Positions 51,173 through 61,596 of a stretch of 64,000 nt of DNA are shown here, one piece after another. A program made the position numbers and the translations under genes. The notes below the pieces were generated by a model. It was not told the DNA's origin. It searched no databases and saw only the letters and a program-made list of their open reading frames with translations. The stretch lies in the NCBI GenBank assembly GCA_000818945.1, contig KN805433.1, forward strand, positions 62,001 through 126,000. Reading direction: 5' to 3'. Source of the stretch: Schizochytrium sp. CCTCC M209059. Lineage: Eukaryota; Sar; Bigyra; Thraustochytrida; Thraustochytriidae. Every line of letters starts with the position of its first letter. Positions within the stretch are counted from its first letter, which is position 1.

Positions 51173-52870
51173 TCAAAAGGAGGAGTAGCCACCCTGTTGA
51201 AAGCCTAGCTCCTTTGCGCGCCTGCTCGCGCCAGCAGCGACCTCATCGTTGCCCATCGCAGCCAGGACACGAGCGAAAAAGTTCCATGCGCAAGGGTCAT
51301 TGGGATTGCGAAGGGTGCGCTGGCTCATCAAAGCGCGTGCTTCGCGTAGAGCAAGGAGATTCTCCTCACTACTGCCTGGCCGCACTACGTTTTGCTGCAA
51401 TGGGTCTGCGGAACGCACATCAATGTTTGCAGCGCGAAGCGTGCACTCGCAGTGAACAATGGCTAGAAGCTCTGCATCTGTGGCCCGTCCAATCACAGCG
51501 GACCAATCGCCCTGAGTGTGCGACAAGGCCTTTGCGGCCTGCGCAAACTGACCATCGGCACGAAGCAAAAACGCTTCGCATACCGTGAGAAGAAGAGATG
51601 AATCCTTGCACATGGCTGTGAGGTCTGCGGCACGAGCACGGTCACCCTGACCAAGTGCCACGAGAACCTTGTGAAAGTGCAAGGAGGGGTCAGTGCGGGC
51701 CGTTTCGGGCGTAGCCTGTACTGCGTCGGGAACGCGTGCAATAATGTTGAAGCGATCTGTAATGGAAGGCGAAGATGGGGCGTCCTTGCTCGCTTGAAAG
51801 AGTTTACGAAGGTCGAAACGGGGCATCTCTTGGTCGTGACGGAGGATCCACTCGTCGTCGCCGCCAAGTACAAGAGAGCGCCAGAGAATGAGTGTTGCCT
51901 GGGGCCAGCTTTGTGGCCATGTTTCGGGGAACGACAAGAGCGTATCCGTGTGCTGCAATGCTGGGCGAAACTTTGCGCATTGTAAGGCAGCAATGGCTTG
52001 CGTGTAGTAGAACTCTCCGGCGAGGGATGAAACAGGACGGAGGCTGGCCTCAAAGACGTGTTCTAGCTCACGCGTAAGACGAACGCATTCGCGAAAGCGA
52101 TACGACTTTAGGAATCCGTGTGCCGTAGCCATTGCGGCCATGCCCTGATTATACTCTGTAGCGAGCGCCTCGCCGGCAATGCGCTCTCCTTCGCTGAGGA
52201 ATCCGCAGGCAAAGAGCGCATTGGCGTGCAGGCCCTGAACGGCCGGAAAGCTTGGCAATTCTGGAAGCCATTCCGACAAGGTGCGCTCAACACAGGCTAA
52301 CGCGCGATCCGTATCTCCACGGCGCATATAGATCTCCTGAAGCGAGCGGAGTGCGACAATGTTGAATGGATTTGTGAGGAGGCGATCCTCGAAAATTTGG
52401 ACCGCGCGAACGGCGTCGTTGTCGCCCAGAGCGCGCGTCGCGGCCACGAGACAGACGGCATCTTCCGAGGGTTCTGCAGACACGATCGAGTCGTTGGCCA
52501 AAGAGTGCATTCTCGCGTCAAGGGCCGCGAGAGGTTCTTGCAGCTCGTCGCGGGCCGAGCGCCACGGTTTCCGCTCAAAGAGTCGCGTGAGCCCCCAGAG
52601 CGCTTCGGCAGAGCCGCAGAGGATGGCTCCGCTGCGCACAAGTGCTTCGGCCTCGGTCGCGGGCTGCCCGTGACCGCAACTAAAGGCGGCGGCGATGTCG
52701 CCAAAGGTCTCGGCGTGCTTGAGCGCCATGTAGTCGTCGCCGCCGACGGTGAGCTGCATGCCACCGTACACGCAGGTCACCTTGGAGGCTGTGCTTGCGT
52801 GGGTGGCGAGCGCCCGCGCCCCGCGCGCGCCCGCCGTCTTGACCCTCTGCATCGCAATGGAAGCCCGCAT
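51173..52870 (-). CDS. TTC38-like tetratricopeptide-repeat protein, possibly mitochondrial
   Basis: 565 residues. The N-terminus (MRASIAMQRVKTAGARGARA) is Arg/Ala-rich without acids, like a mitochondrial presequence. The body is alpha-helical TPR-like: AVRAVQIFEDRLLTNPFNIV, ALRSLQEIYMRRGDTDRALA, GLHANALFACGFLSEGERIA, MAAMATAHGFLKSYRFRECV. The order of elements (a processing helix pair, WLPELPSFPAVQG, then an AE-rich helix and ATAHGF) parallels the TTC38 family, a conserved TPR family of unclear function; this assignment is from remembered pattern and is tentative. The C-terminus has another pair (ACAWNFFARVLAAMGNDEVA-like). Its stop lies about 230 bases from the convergent dioxygenase stop. 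Confidence 0.7.
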   Translation of the reverse strand: MRASIAMQRVKTAGARGARALATHASTASKVTCVYGGMQLTVGGDDYMALKHAETFGDIAAAFSCGHGQPATEAEALVRSGAILCGSAEALWGLTRLFERKPWRSARDELQEPLAALDARMHSLANDSIVSAEPSEDAVCLVAATRALGDNDAVRAVQIFEDRLLTNPFNIVALRSLQEIYMRRGDTDRALACVERTLSEWLPELPSFPAVQGLHANALFACGFLSEGERIAGEALATEYNQGMAAMATAHGFLKSYRFRECVRLTRELEHVFEASLRPVSSLAGEFYYTQAIAALQCAKFRPALQHTDTLLSFPETWPQSWPQATLILWRSLVLGGDDEWILRHDQEMPRFDLRKLFQASKDAPSSPSITDRFNIIARVPDAVQATPETARTDPSLHFHKVLVALGQGDRARAADLTAMCKDSSLLLTVCEAFLLRADGQFAQAAKALSHTQGDWSAVIGRATDAELLAIVHCECTLRAANIDVRSADPLQQNVVRPGSSEENLLALREARALMSQRTLRNPNDPCAWNFFARVLAAMGNDEVAAGASRRAKELGFQQGGYSSF

Positions 52871-53345
52871 TGCCCACGTCCACGTGAATTTAGAATTTGC
52901 TCAAGCGTCTTCAGGTCAACAAAAACGTTGTGGTTAGTTGTATGTAACTCGAATGGCGGATGGGCCAAGAACGAATACGAAAGCACGTATAGCGAGGGGA
53001 GACTTTGAGCTTGGCCTACGAACAGAACGTACTCGATGATGGCTTTGCGTGAGGATTGGTCCACCCGATACAGAAACCAACTAGACTTTTCGCCATAAAA
53101 AATGTGGAATCCGCGCTTGAGGATAGGTACGCCATTGTCTTCTAACACTTTGAAGCGACACGATGGGAGAAAGGGAAGAAGGCGAGAAAATCGCCCGATT
53201 GGCAGTGAGCGACACTAAACGTGCGTGCAAATGATGGTGTCCGTCATCGCGAGCGGGCTTTAAAATCTGGAAAGGAAATGTAATTCAAGAGTCAATACAA
53301 ATTTGGGAGGTTTTTTGTTCCACGATTATTACGGTGACAACAAAG
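52871..53345. other. Intergenic spacer
   Basis: Promoter side of the TPR gene and 3' side of the first SWEET gene. No gene or clear element is seen. Confidence 0.6.
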
Positions 53346-54173
53346 TCAAACAACGGCAAGCCTGGTGGATGCAAGTGCAGCGGTGGGGTTGATTTGCGGA
53401 GGAGGAATGGCCGTGAATTCAACCTGTAGCGGAGGCGGCAGTGCTCCATTCACAGGAGCAGTTTTAGTCCTCTTGAAAATGCGACCGCAGCACCAAGGGC
53501 CACGCAAGAACTCGCTATCGGGGCGCTGGCGACCGCGGCCGTAGAGAAGAACCAGGGTAGCCTGCATCAAGCCAAAGCTAAGACTGACAATGCCCGGCAC
53601 AAAGACAAAGACGTTAAAGTCGAGCAGCGAGTAGAGCGACCACATGGTTCCCGAGACAATTTGCATGAAGAGGAAGCCTCGGTTAATGGACGACGCATCA
53701 CGCTCGCGCAGCATGACGCGCAGATTGAGAAAGGGCGTTCCATAGAGCGCTAGAGAAGACACGAGGCTAGTTATGCCTGCAATTTGGGTGGCCAACGGCA
53801 TGTTGAAGAGGCCAATCAGAATGTTGACGGCGACAATGACAAGTTGGGGATAGAGGAAAAGCTCGACTCTTCTGACCTGCTCGTCGCTAGGGGTGAGTTT
53901 GATGGCGCTGAGAAGATAAAAAATGCCGAGCACGGTGCCAATCATGGCCCCGGTGCAAAAGTATACATTTCCTTCCATGATGCCATAGGTTGCAACCATG
54001 ACGGCCTGAGGAGTGGTCATGGCAAAGAGCACGGGATCGAGGCTGCCGAGGCGGCGTTTGCGTCTGCACTCGAGCACAGCGTACATGGGTCCAAAGTACA
54101 TGAGCGAGGTGAGCACCATGCCAATGACGGGCGCGACCTCTTGCACGAAGACCTCGCCGCCTGGAGAGGTCAT
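53346..54173 (-). CDS. SWEET (MtN3/saliva) sugar transporter 1 of 4
   Basis: 275 residues with seven hydrophobic segments, the 3-1-3 SWEET topology. The first MtN3 half includes APVIGMVLTSLMYFGPMYAV, GSLDPVLFAMTTPQAVMVAT and IGTVLGIFYLLSAI. The second includes ALYGTPFLNLRVMLRERDAS, SSINRGFLFMQIVSGTMWSL, FVPGIVSLSFGLMQATLVLL. SWEETs are bidirectional facilitators for mono- and disaccharides in the plasma or endomembrane. The C-terminal tail is short and Pro-rich, unlike the longer tails of its neighbours. First in a same-strand array of four. The 5' region has CTG/CTA repeats at about 54245-54310. Confidence 0.92.
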   Translation of the reverse strand: MTSPGGEVFVQEVAPVIGMVLTSLMYFGPMYAVLECRRKRRLGSLDPVLFAMTTPQAVMVATYGIMEGNVYFCTGAMIGTVLGIFYLLSAIKLTPSDEQVRRVELFLYPQLVIVAVNILIGLFNMPLATQIAGITSLVSSLALYGTPFLNLRVMLRERDASSINRGFLFMQIVSGTMWSLYSLLDFNVFVFVPGIVSLSFGLMQATLVLLYGRGRQRPDSEFLRGPWCCGRIFKRTKTAPVNGALPPPLQVEFTAIPPPQINPTAALASTRLAVV

Positions 54174-54617
54174 CTTCTTTCTACTATCTCGCGACCGGTT
54201 TCCGCACTCGTTCTTGTCACTGGCGTTCTCGTTCCCGCCTCGTCACTATTTCTACTGCTGTTGCTATTGCGATTGCCACTGCTACTGCTGCTGCTTCTGC
54301 GTACTGCCCGGCTGCCTGTCTGCTTGCCTGACTGCCGTCATTCAAGACGATTCCGTTTTGCTTCTGCTTCTCCGTTTCCGCTCTTCGTCACTAGTAGCAC
54401 TGCTAGCACGGCAGCGGGGGGATGCGGTGCGAATTTAGGGACGAAGCAGTCTGTGTTCGTAAACCGGGCTGGCCAGCCAGTCAGTAGCAGCTAGGCCTAG
54501 TCGCCGGTAGTGCAAACGCTGCGTCGCTGGAACGTCTCGACCTGCGAGCGCCCTTTCCGAAGACCTCGGAGTTGCTTGGCCCGCGAAATTGCGCAGGCGC
54601 GGGTTCGTGCCGTGAAA

Positions 54618-54688
54618 GCGGCCGGGGTGCGCNNNNNNNNNNNNNNNNNNNNTGCGCATTGCGGCAATGCGCAACCCGGCCGCTGACG
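54618..54688. repeat. Inverted repeat spanning the 20-N gap
   Basis: gcggccggggtgcgc on the left of the gap is complementary, with one mismatch, to gcgcaacccggccgc on the right. Right of the gap a perfect hairpin, tgcgcattg-cgg-caatgcgca, is also seen. The gap probably covers part of a palindrome that could not be assembled. Confidence 0.85.
54633..54652. other. Assembly gap (20 N)
   Basis: Twenty N inside an inverted repeat. The number is probably a placeholder and not a measured length. Confidence 1.
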
Positions 54689-54881
54689 CACTGGCAACAA
54701 CCTTCCAGTATACCACTACGTGAGTCAAGGGCTTGCCACGGTGGCCATGTGGTGCAGGTGGCTGAGAGCGGAGAAAGAAAACTAGGTAGTCAACGGGGAG
54801 ATGGAGAAACAGAGGCAGTGTAGTAGTATTGACAGATTTATGGTTACAGAGAGGGGTAAGCCCGATTGATGTGATTGATCT

Positions 54882-55898
54882 TCATGAGTTGGCAGTCAAG
54901 ATTGGCACCTGCACATTGTCGTCATCGACAGTGTTAGGGCCACGCATGAGCAAGCTGTCGTAGGCTGCGGAGGTCTGGAAGTCGTGGTCATCGCCGATGT
55001 CAACATCGTCACCGGTGTCGATTCCGTTGAGCGAAATAGTGCGACCCACATACGAGGGTACGAGCTTGACGCGGAAGGCCCTGCTTGTGGTGGGCGTGGA
55101 GGTGGTACTGCAGGCGGCTCCAGCAGCGGCATTGTTCTCCAGAGCGATCGCTTCGTCATTCTCGTCCTCCATGCGTGAATAGACGATGTGGCCGAGAGCT
55201 TCGGGCGTCGTAATTTCGTCCGGGACGAGCAGAACAGAGCGAGGTTTGGGGAATACGATAACAAAGACGAGTTGGATGAGTCCAAAGGCGAGACTGACGA
55301 CGCTATTGACGATGACGAAGATGTCAAAGACAAAGAGCGAATAGGTGGTCCAGAGTATTCCCGAGATGATTTGCATCGCGAGAAAGCCGCGATTGATGGA
55401 CGAGGCGTCGCGTGTGGCAAACATGACGCGGAGATTGAAGAAAGGAGTCCCGTACAGCGCAGTAGACGAGATGAGACTGACGACGCCGGCTGCCTCGGTG
55501 GCGATGGCTTTATGGGAGATGCTTGTGACTACGACGGCGGCGATGGCGACAAACTGGATGAGGAGAAAGCGTTCCATCCGGCGCACTTGGGCTTCGTTCT
55601 TGACGAGCCGCATGACTGTCATGAGGTAAAACATGCCGAGGACGACGCCGCCGATGGAGCCGAGGATGTAGTATGTTTCGCCCGAGAGGCTGCCATAGAT
55701 GCACCATAAGATGGACTGAGGTGTGGTGAGTGCGAAGAGGACCGGGTCGAGGTTGCCTAGAGATCCTTTCCTTCGAGCCTTGAGCACGGCGTGCAAGGGT
55801 CCGAGATGCAAGAGCTCGGTCGCGACGACGCCTGCGCGAGGTGCGACTTGCGACACGAAGATGTCCGCCGCCGACCCGGCGACCATCGTCGCCACCAT
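54882..55898 (-). CDS. SWEET sugar transporter 2 of 4
   Basis: 338 residues from the ATG at 55898, where the protein aligns with the other SWEET N-termini (DIFVSQVAPRAGVVATELLH). The frame stays open for about 270 more codons upstream, but that sequence is GC-biased, Arg/Ser/Ala-rich and unlike any family member. Seven membrane segments are present: LDPVLFALTTPQSILWCIYG, LGSIGGVVLGMFYLMTVM, LIQFVAIAAVVVTSISHKAI, LYGTPFFNLRVMFATRDASS, INRGFLAMQIISGILWTTYS, VNSVVSLAFGLIQLVFVIVF. A cytosolic tail of about 110 residues is Thr/Asp-rich with no recognised motif and is the most divergent part. Sugar facilitator by family. Confidence 0.9.
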   Translation of the reverse strand: MVATMVAGSAADIFVSQVAPRAGVVATELLHLGPLHAVLKARRKGSLGNLDPVLFALTTPQSILWCIYGSLSGETYYILGSIGGVVLGMFYLMTVMRLVKNEAQVRRMERFLLIQFVAIAAVVVTSISHKAIATEAAGVVSLISSTALYGTPFFNLRVMFATRDASSINRGFLAMQIISGILWTTYSLFVFDIFVIVNSVVSLAFGLIQLVFVIVFPKPRSVLLVPDEITTPEALGHIVYSRMEDENDEAIALENNAAAGAACSTTSTPTTSRAFRVKLVPSYVGRTISLNGIDTGDDVDIGDDHDFQTSAAYDSLLMRGPNTVDDDNVQVPILTANS

Positions 55899-56261
55899 GG
55901 CACCTCTACGTTTTCCGCCTTTGGGCCTTGAGGGTTTGCTCTTTGGTGGTGCTTTGTTTTGACGTGCAGGGCGGGCGCTAGCGTGGCTCGTTGGCCTTGC
56001 TCCACCGCGCTTGCGACGCGAGCCCAGGCCTGCGCGGCGCGGGCGCGGGCACTTGCTCGCTCTGTCTCGGCTTTGCTTTGCTTCGCCGTGCTCCGCTTTG
56101 CTTGCTTGCTGGCTCCCTTGCGTGGCCAGTGCCCGTGCGCGGCGAGGCGGCCCGCGGCGCGAACGAGACGCCGCGTTAGGTCGTTCCGCGCGGTTACCTC
56201 TCCGCCCGCCTCGCACGCAGCGCGGGCCGTGCGTCCGGGGCTGCTCTTCCCGCTTGCAGAG

Positions 56262-56325
56262 CAGAGCAGAGCAGAGCAGAGCAGAGCAGGGCAGAGCAGG
56301 GCAGAGCAGAGCAGAGCAGAGCAGC
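56262..56325. repeat. (AGAGC)n pentanucleotide microsatellite
   Basis: About 12 units of agagc with occasional agggc variants. Confidence 0.95.
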
Positions 56326-57287
56326 GCTCTCGCGACGGCCGGCCGCGGCAGGTGCAAGGTGCGGCCGGAGCGAGAGAGATGGGGCGGAGGCCGGGAGGAC
56401 GCGCCTGGATGGCTGCATGCGGCGCAGCTCGGCGGCGGCTGCCTGGGTCCACTGTTGGGCACCGCGGGGAACGCTGCGGGGTCTGGCGTATGGCGCAGGG
56501 TTACGCGCGACCGACGCGGCGCCTGTGTACGGCGGGCGGCGGAACTGCGCGCGGAGACCTGTGAGCACAAGGTTACTCGCTTCGCTGCCTGCACACGCAC
56601 CAGTACCTGCCTTGCCTGCCCTGCGCGTCCGGTCGACCAGGCTGACCGGGAAAAGGACGGCCAGCACCCGTCGCGCCGCGGCCGCCATACTGGAGCTGCG
56701 AGCGACACGGCCGCGGAGGCGCTTCTGCCCGAGATCGACCTCCCTCCCTCCCTCCCTCCCTCCCTCCGTCCTTGCGCCCCCTGCTCGTGCCTTTCTCACT
56801 CCGGCGCTGGCCACCTGGCTGGCTGCGTCGCCAAACTGCGGAGGCCAACGGACCCGGCCGGGCGTGTGCACGCGGCGCGGCGACTTCAAGCAAGCCCCCG
56901 CGCCGCGCGGAAGAAGCGAAAGCAAAAGCAACAGCAGCCTGACAGACAGACAGAAGCAGGCGCAAAGGGAATCATTGGGGCTGCCGGAGGGGGGGCCTTT
57001 GCTGGCTGAGGGAGGGGGAGGGGACCAGGCCCCACAGCGGCGGGGCGGCGGCGTCAGGGGCCAGAAAAGCTGCGGCCTGCCCTCTGTGCTTTTTCCTTAC
57101 TGCTATGTTGGGTCCTGACCGAGCGGAGCCTGGCTCGATCGGAGAGAGAGAGAATGAGAGAAGGAGAGAGATAAAGCCGAGCAGGCAGAAGAGGGAAGCT
57201 GGCTAGCTCGCCGCGTCGGTCGACGGCAGCCGGCCGGGCTTAGAGAAACGGATATTGGCTGCTTGCTACCTCGCTACGTACCTCGCT

Positions 57288-57288
57288 C

Positions 57289-57350
<62 letters not shown>

Positions 57351-57352
57351 CT
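57288..57352. repeat. (CTTG)n tetranucleotide microsatellite
   Basis: About 15 uninterrupted cttg units. Confidence 0.95.
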
Positions 57353-57725
57353 GGGTGGGAGGCGGCCGCACCGCTGGGGCCGTAGGACTTTCAATGGTTC
57401 TCCGCTGGCGGTTCGGAGTTCTTCAACGCGGGCACGTAGCCGGTCATGGGCGCGGTTGCGAGACTTTGAGCTTGCTCGTGAGGATGACCCGGCCGGGGAA
57501 AGCGCGGCGGGCCCCAAGGATAAGCTGGCTGCTTGAGAGGTGGGTCCGTTGGAGGGCAGGCAGATGAAGAGGCTGTGGGGAGGGGGGTGGTACATCCCAC
57601 ACAAAGCACAATGAAATAGACATAGTAGTAGTAGTACATGGAAAAGAAAGTCAGATACAAGGGTTTTTCATGTAGTATAATGTTGTCAAGTCAAATTGTA
57701 CAGAGCGCTCAGGAACGAGAGCTTC

Positions 57726-58751
57726 TTAAACGAGGTCGAGGCTGCGCGAAAAGTCGCCCGAGGCAAGCGGGGCACCGGCGTGGTCGTTCGTGGCGGCGGT
57801 GGAGGAGGGCGCGCTTATCTCGAGTGGCGTCGAAAACGAGGGCATCTCCGGGGCGGTCGGGGCCTCGAAATACTCCTGGGGAACGCTAGCCTCGGCCTTG
57901 GAAATGGCCCCGGCGGCATCTTCCCCGAGAGGTCCGGCGGTAGCAGCAGGAGCAGCAGGAGCAGCAGGAGCAGTGGGCTCCGAGACAGAGGCCGGTGTCT
58001 CCGTGGCCGTCATGGACTCGGAGCTCTTGGATCGGTAGCAAAGCGGGGGCCGGTAGCAGCCCTCGACGGCGTTCATGAGCGGCATGTCCTGGGCTCCGGC
58101 CGGGAAGTGGCCACGCGGCTTGCGGTAGACCAGGACGAGGGCGAGCTGCACGATGCCAAAGAAGAGGCCAATGAGACTCGGGACGAGGACCCAAACGTCG
58201 AATTCGAAAAAGGTGTAAGAGGTCCACATGACGCCAGACACGAGCTGCATGAAGAGGAAGCCGCGGTTGATGGACGAGGCATCCTTGTTGATGACCATGT
58301 TACGAAGGTTCAAGAAGGGCGTCGCGTACAGCGAGATGGATGACAGCATGCTGTCGAGTCCCGCGGCCTGGGTCGCCACCTCCCTGTCGTAGAAGCCAAC
58401 AATGCCGATGATGGAAATCAGGAAGATTTGCACAAAGAGAAAAACCTCCATCTTGCGGCACTGCGACTTGCTGGGGCCGAGTTGCATTACGGTCATGAGG
58501 TAAAAGATGCCGATAAAGACGCCGCCGATGGACCCAAGAAAGTAGTAAATGTTGTTGAGGAGAGCGCCGTACACCACCCAGATGACCGACTGGGGCAGGG
58601 TCATGGAGAAGAGCACTGGGTCGAGCGAGCCAAGACGGCCATTTCTACGCGACTCGAGCACCGCATACATGGGTCCGAGCACGAGGAGCTCCGTGATGAT
58701 GACACCTGCCACGGGCGCGACTTGGCTCACGAATACATCGACGCCGCTCAT
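57726..58751 (-). CDS. SWEET sugar transporter 3 of 4
   Basis: 341 residues with the ATG at 58751. Family landmarks: VDVFVSQVAPVAGVIITELL, LGPMYAVLESRRNGRLGSLD, VLFSMTLPQSVIWVVYGALL, LGSIGGVFIGIFYLMTVMQL, LYATPFLNLRNMVINKDASS, INRGFLFMQLVSGVMWTSYT, PSLIGLFFGIVQLALVLVYR. The C-terminal tail of about 110 residues is Ala/Pro/Glu-rich (PTAPAAPAAPAAT), longer than that of a typical animal SWEET and different from the other tails in the array. The 5' leader on this strand is a CAAGA/CAAGG pentamer array (58808-58876). A sugar uniporter by family; the substrate is not predictable. Confidence 0.92.
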   Translation of the reverse strand: MSGVDVFVSQVAPVAGVIITELLVLGPMYAVLESRRNGRLGSLDPVLFSMTLPQSVIWVVYGALLNNIYYFLGSIGGVFIGIFYLMTVMQLGPSKSQCRKMEVFLFVQIFLISIIGIVGFYDREVATQAAGLDSMLSSISLYATPFLNLRNMVINKDASSINRGFLFMQLVSGVMWTSYTFFEFDVWVLVPSLIGLFFGIVQLALVLVYRKPRGHFPAGAQDMPLMNAVEGCYRPPLCYRSKSSESMTATETPASVSEPTAPAAPAAPAATAGPLGEDAAGAISKAEASVPQEYFEAPTAPEMPSFSTPLEISAPSSTAATNDHAGAPLASGDFSRSLDLV

Positions 58752-58807
58752 CGTTGGTTGCTAACAGTAAGTACGTTTGTTGTGTCTCTCCTTTGCGCCT
58801 TGGGGCT

Positions 58808-58876
58808 TTCTCCTCTTGCCTTGTCTTGTCTTGTCTTGTCTTGCCTTGTCTTGTCTTGCCTTGTCTTGCCTTGTGT
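58808..58876. repeat. (CTTGT/CTTGC)n microsatellite in the SWEET 3 leader
   Basis: About 13 pentamers. Read on the gene's strand it is (CAAGA/CAAGG)n, the same type of leader repeat seen ahead of several secreted-protein genes. Confidence 0.92.
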
Positions 58877-61510
58877 CTTGCCTTTTTCTTGTCTTGTTTT
58901 GTTTTGGGTTGGCTCGTTGGGGTTTTGCTCGCGACCCGGTTTGTGTTTGCTCGCGCAGCCACGATGAATGCGACTCAATCGATGGCGGCCAGTGACGGTG
59001 AGTGAGCCAGTCAGGCAGTCAGGTAGGTTGCTTGCTCGTTTGCTCGTTTGCTCGTTCGATCCAAGCTTTCGAGGCGCAGGTGCTCTCTCCGTCTCCACTG
59101 GGTTTGGGGAAAAAGGAAGAGGAAAGAGGAAGAGGAACAGAAGGGGGGGGGGTGGGGGGGGGTTGCTCATGCCATGCTTTCGAGCGATGGCCCAGGCACC
59201 TGCCTGGCCGGTCGGCCGACCGACTGGTTAGACCCCGTCTCCCCGTCATGTCCCTCGTGCGGTTCTGCGTCGAGCGGCTGTCGGCGGTGTGCCTCGGAAG
59301 CAGGCTTACTCGCGGCGGCCGTGTGCATCGCATCACATCGCATCGCTGGCGCGTAACGCATGGCGACCGCGCTTGACCGACTGAATGACCGGTTGACTGA
59401 TGCCATTCTTGGCCAAAATTGGCACGCCGACTCGGCACCGTCGCGCAGAGAAGCCACTGCGCGTACCGCCCCGGCGCGCGCAGCGGCGTGCCTTTCGGCA
59501 AACTCCGTGCAGTCCTGACTACGGTCGCCCTTCACGTCGCGGCGCGCCATTCTCTTGCAAAGGGCAGGACTTGGCATGCATGCCATGCTCTCTCTGCTGC
59601 TGCCCGGAGGCTCCTGCTACTACTGACTGTCCAATCGCCCGGCCACCAAAGTTGTCTCGCGCCCTCTTTCTTCTTCTCATATCCTGCAGTTCGCAGTCAA
59701 AGTAGCGCCGCGGCCGGGATCTCGCACGTGGCCCCGCGCGCGCGCAAGATCGCTAGCTAGCTAGCTAGCTAGCTATAGCTTTTCCTCGCCGAAGCCGGCT
59801 GGAGCGGGCGCAGGCTGCAGCTGCGAACGCGAGGCGAACGAGGTTGCGAGGCGAACGAAAGCCGCGAGGCGCTCGAGCGCGAGGAGGCGCGCTTCATCGT
59901 CGGCCGATGTTCGTGACGTGAGCCAGAGCCGGAGCCGGAGCCGCTCCAGGGAGCACACACCTGCGCACACACCCGCGTGGGCAGTTCGAAGTTAGGCAGG
60001 AGTGACAGGGCAGTGTGGACACACGAACCCGCGCCGACAAAGAGGACCCGATGCCGAGGATGGCGCTCGCTGCGTTGCGCCGACTTCACTTGCGCCCGCG
60101 AGGCGGCGCAGAGGGCCAAGGCGTAGCCGCTTCCCGGCAGACCAGCGGCTTCTGCACAGCGCGTGAGCTCGCTCGCACGCACGCACGCACGCACGAACGA
60201 ACGAACAAACGAACGAATGAACGGCACGGCGGGAATTCGGAGACGCCGCCTGCGCTGCTCACGGTGCGCCTCGCGTCATGCGCTGCGCTGCGCTGCGCTG
60301 CGCTGCGCCGGCGCGGGCGGCTGGCTGGCTGGCTGGCTGGAGCTCGAGGAGCGGGCGGCTCGCTGCCCTGGCTGCCTGCCTGGGCACGCGTGGCGTGCGT
60401 GAGGCGCGAGGCGCTGGCTCCGCGGGCGCGCCTCCGGGCCGGGGGCTCAGGGGGACGAATGGGTCTAAGGTGCACCCCTCGCGGGCGCAAGTTCCAAGAG
60501 CGCCAAAGGCCGGGGCCGAGTGAAGAGAGCGCGCGTCCCGGGTTCCCGCGCGGCACTCTGGACCCATGCTCGGCGCCGCAGTCTCGCCGGTTTAGCCGGG
60601 GCAAAGGCCGCGGCGGCGAAACGCGGCACCGGAACGACGGCGTGTCGTAACTGGTCAGCAGGCGTGACGGAATCCTGAAGCCAGGAGGGCGAAGGGCGAG
60701 GACGGGTCGACGGCTCGTTGGGTCGCTGGATCGACCGACCTGGCGGACCATCGTGGGCCGGGAAATGAGATGAAAGAAGACGACACCTACCACTGCATGC
60801 ATTTCTTTCTTCTTGAGAGGTGGCGACAGCGGCGAGCGAGGGAGGAAGCAGGGGGGGGAGGGAAAAGCCTAGGGAGAAGGCGTGGCAAAACTGCGCGGCC
60901 GCGAAAAGACTTGGCCGAGGCAGAACGCGCACGGAAGCAAGGAAGAAAGGTTCGTTCGCCGTGGGGAACCTGGGGACTGGCTGTGGCTGATTGAGCGTGC
61001 TTGGATCTTTGCAATTCAAGCTGTGTCTCCACGCCCACGCGCGCGGCCGCGGACGCAGCTTGAATCGCCGAGTCCGTGTTGCGCTCTCCTCTTTGGCCCA
61101 AATTAACGATCAAGCACGTTTCTAGACTTGCTGGTGGATCTTCCTCAAGAAAGCGTGTTGTTTTTTTCGAGCTGCGTGCATGCTTGAAAAGGAAAAGGTA
61201 ATGACCGCCTGAAACCCGTTCAGTCCGGTCAACAGAGCGAGCAGTTTCTTTCCTTTTGAAAAGCACGCAGGCTGCTTTTCGTTCTTTCAGTTTCTTTTCT
61301 TTTGGAAAGTTTGCTGGTTGCTTCTCGTCCTTTCAATTTCTTACCTTAAAAAAAAAGTTCGCTGGCTGCTTCTTGCTCTCTCAGTTCCTTTCCTTTGGAA
61401 AAGCTCGCTGGTTGCTTCTCGTTCTTTCAAGCTGTCATTATCGGTTGACTTCTGTGCTCGTTATGACACCTGAGCCGCCCTCTCCAAAACAAACTGTTCC
61501 CCTTTTTACT

Positions 61511-61596
61511 CATTTCATTTCATTTCATTTCATTTCATTTCATTTCATTTCATTTCATTTCATTTCATTTCATTTCATTTCATTTCAATTTCAATT
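61511..61596. repeat. (CATTT)n pentanucleotide microsatellite
   Basis: About 15 uninterrupted catttcattt-type units, ending in two caattt variants. Confidence 0.95.

Larger units (their letters stand above)
54174..54881. other. Intergenic spacer with inverted repeats around a gap
   Basis: Between SWEET genes 1 and 2. It has trinucleotide-like ctg/cta repeats near 54250-54310 and an N20 gap with complementary flanks. No gene is seen. Confidence 0.7.
55899..57725. other. GC-rich intergenic spacer with several microsatellites
   Basis: Contains (AGAGC)n at 56262-56325, (CTCC)n at about 56741-56768, and (CTTG)n at 57288-57352. The long overlapping open frames on both strands are composition-driven and not supported as genes. 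Confidence 0.65.

Noticed and set aside
55899..56708. N-terminal extension of the SWEET 2 frame
   Set aside because: It lacks SWEET similarity, is GC-biased, and the ATG at 55898 aligns with the starts of the other three SWEETs.
60015..60802. Overlapping frames of about 210-240 codons in the SWEET 3-4 spacer
   Set aside because: Low-complexity Arg/Pro/Ala content on both strands and no recognisable domain.
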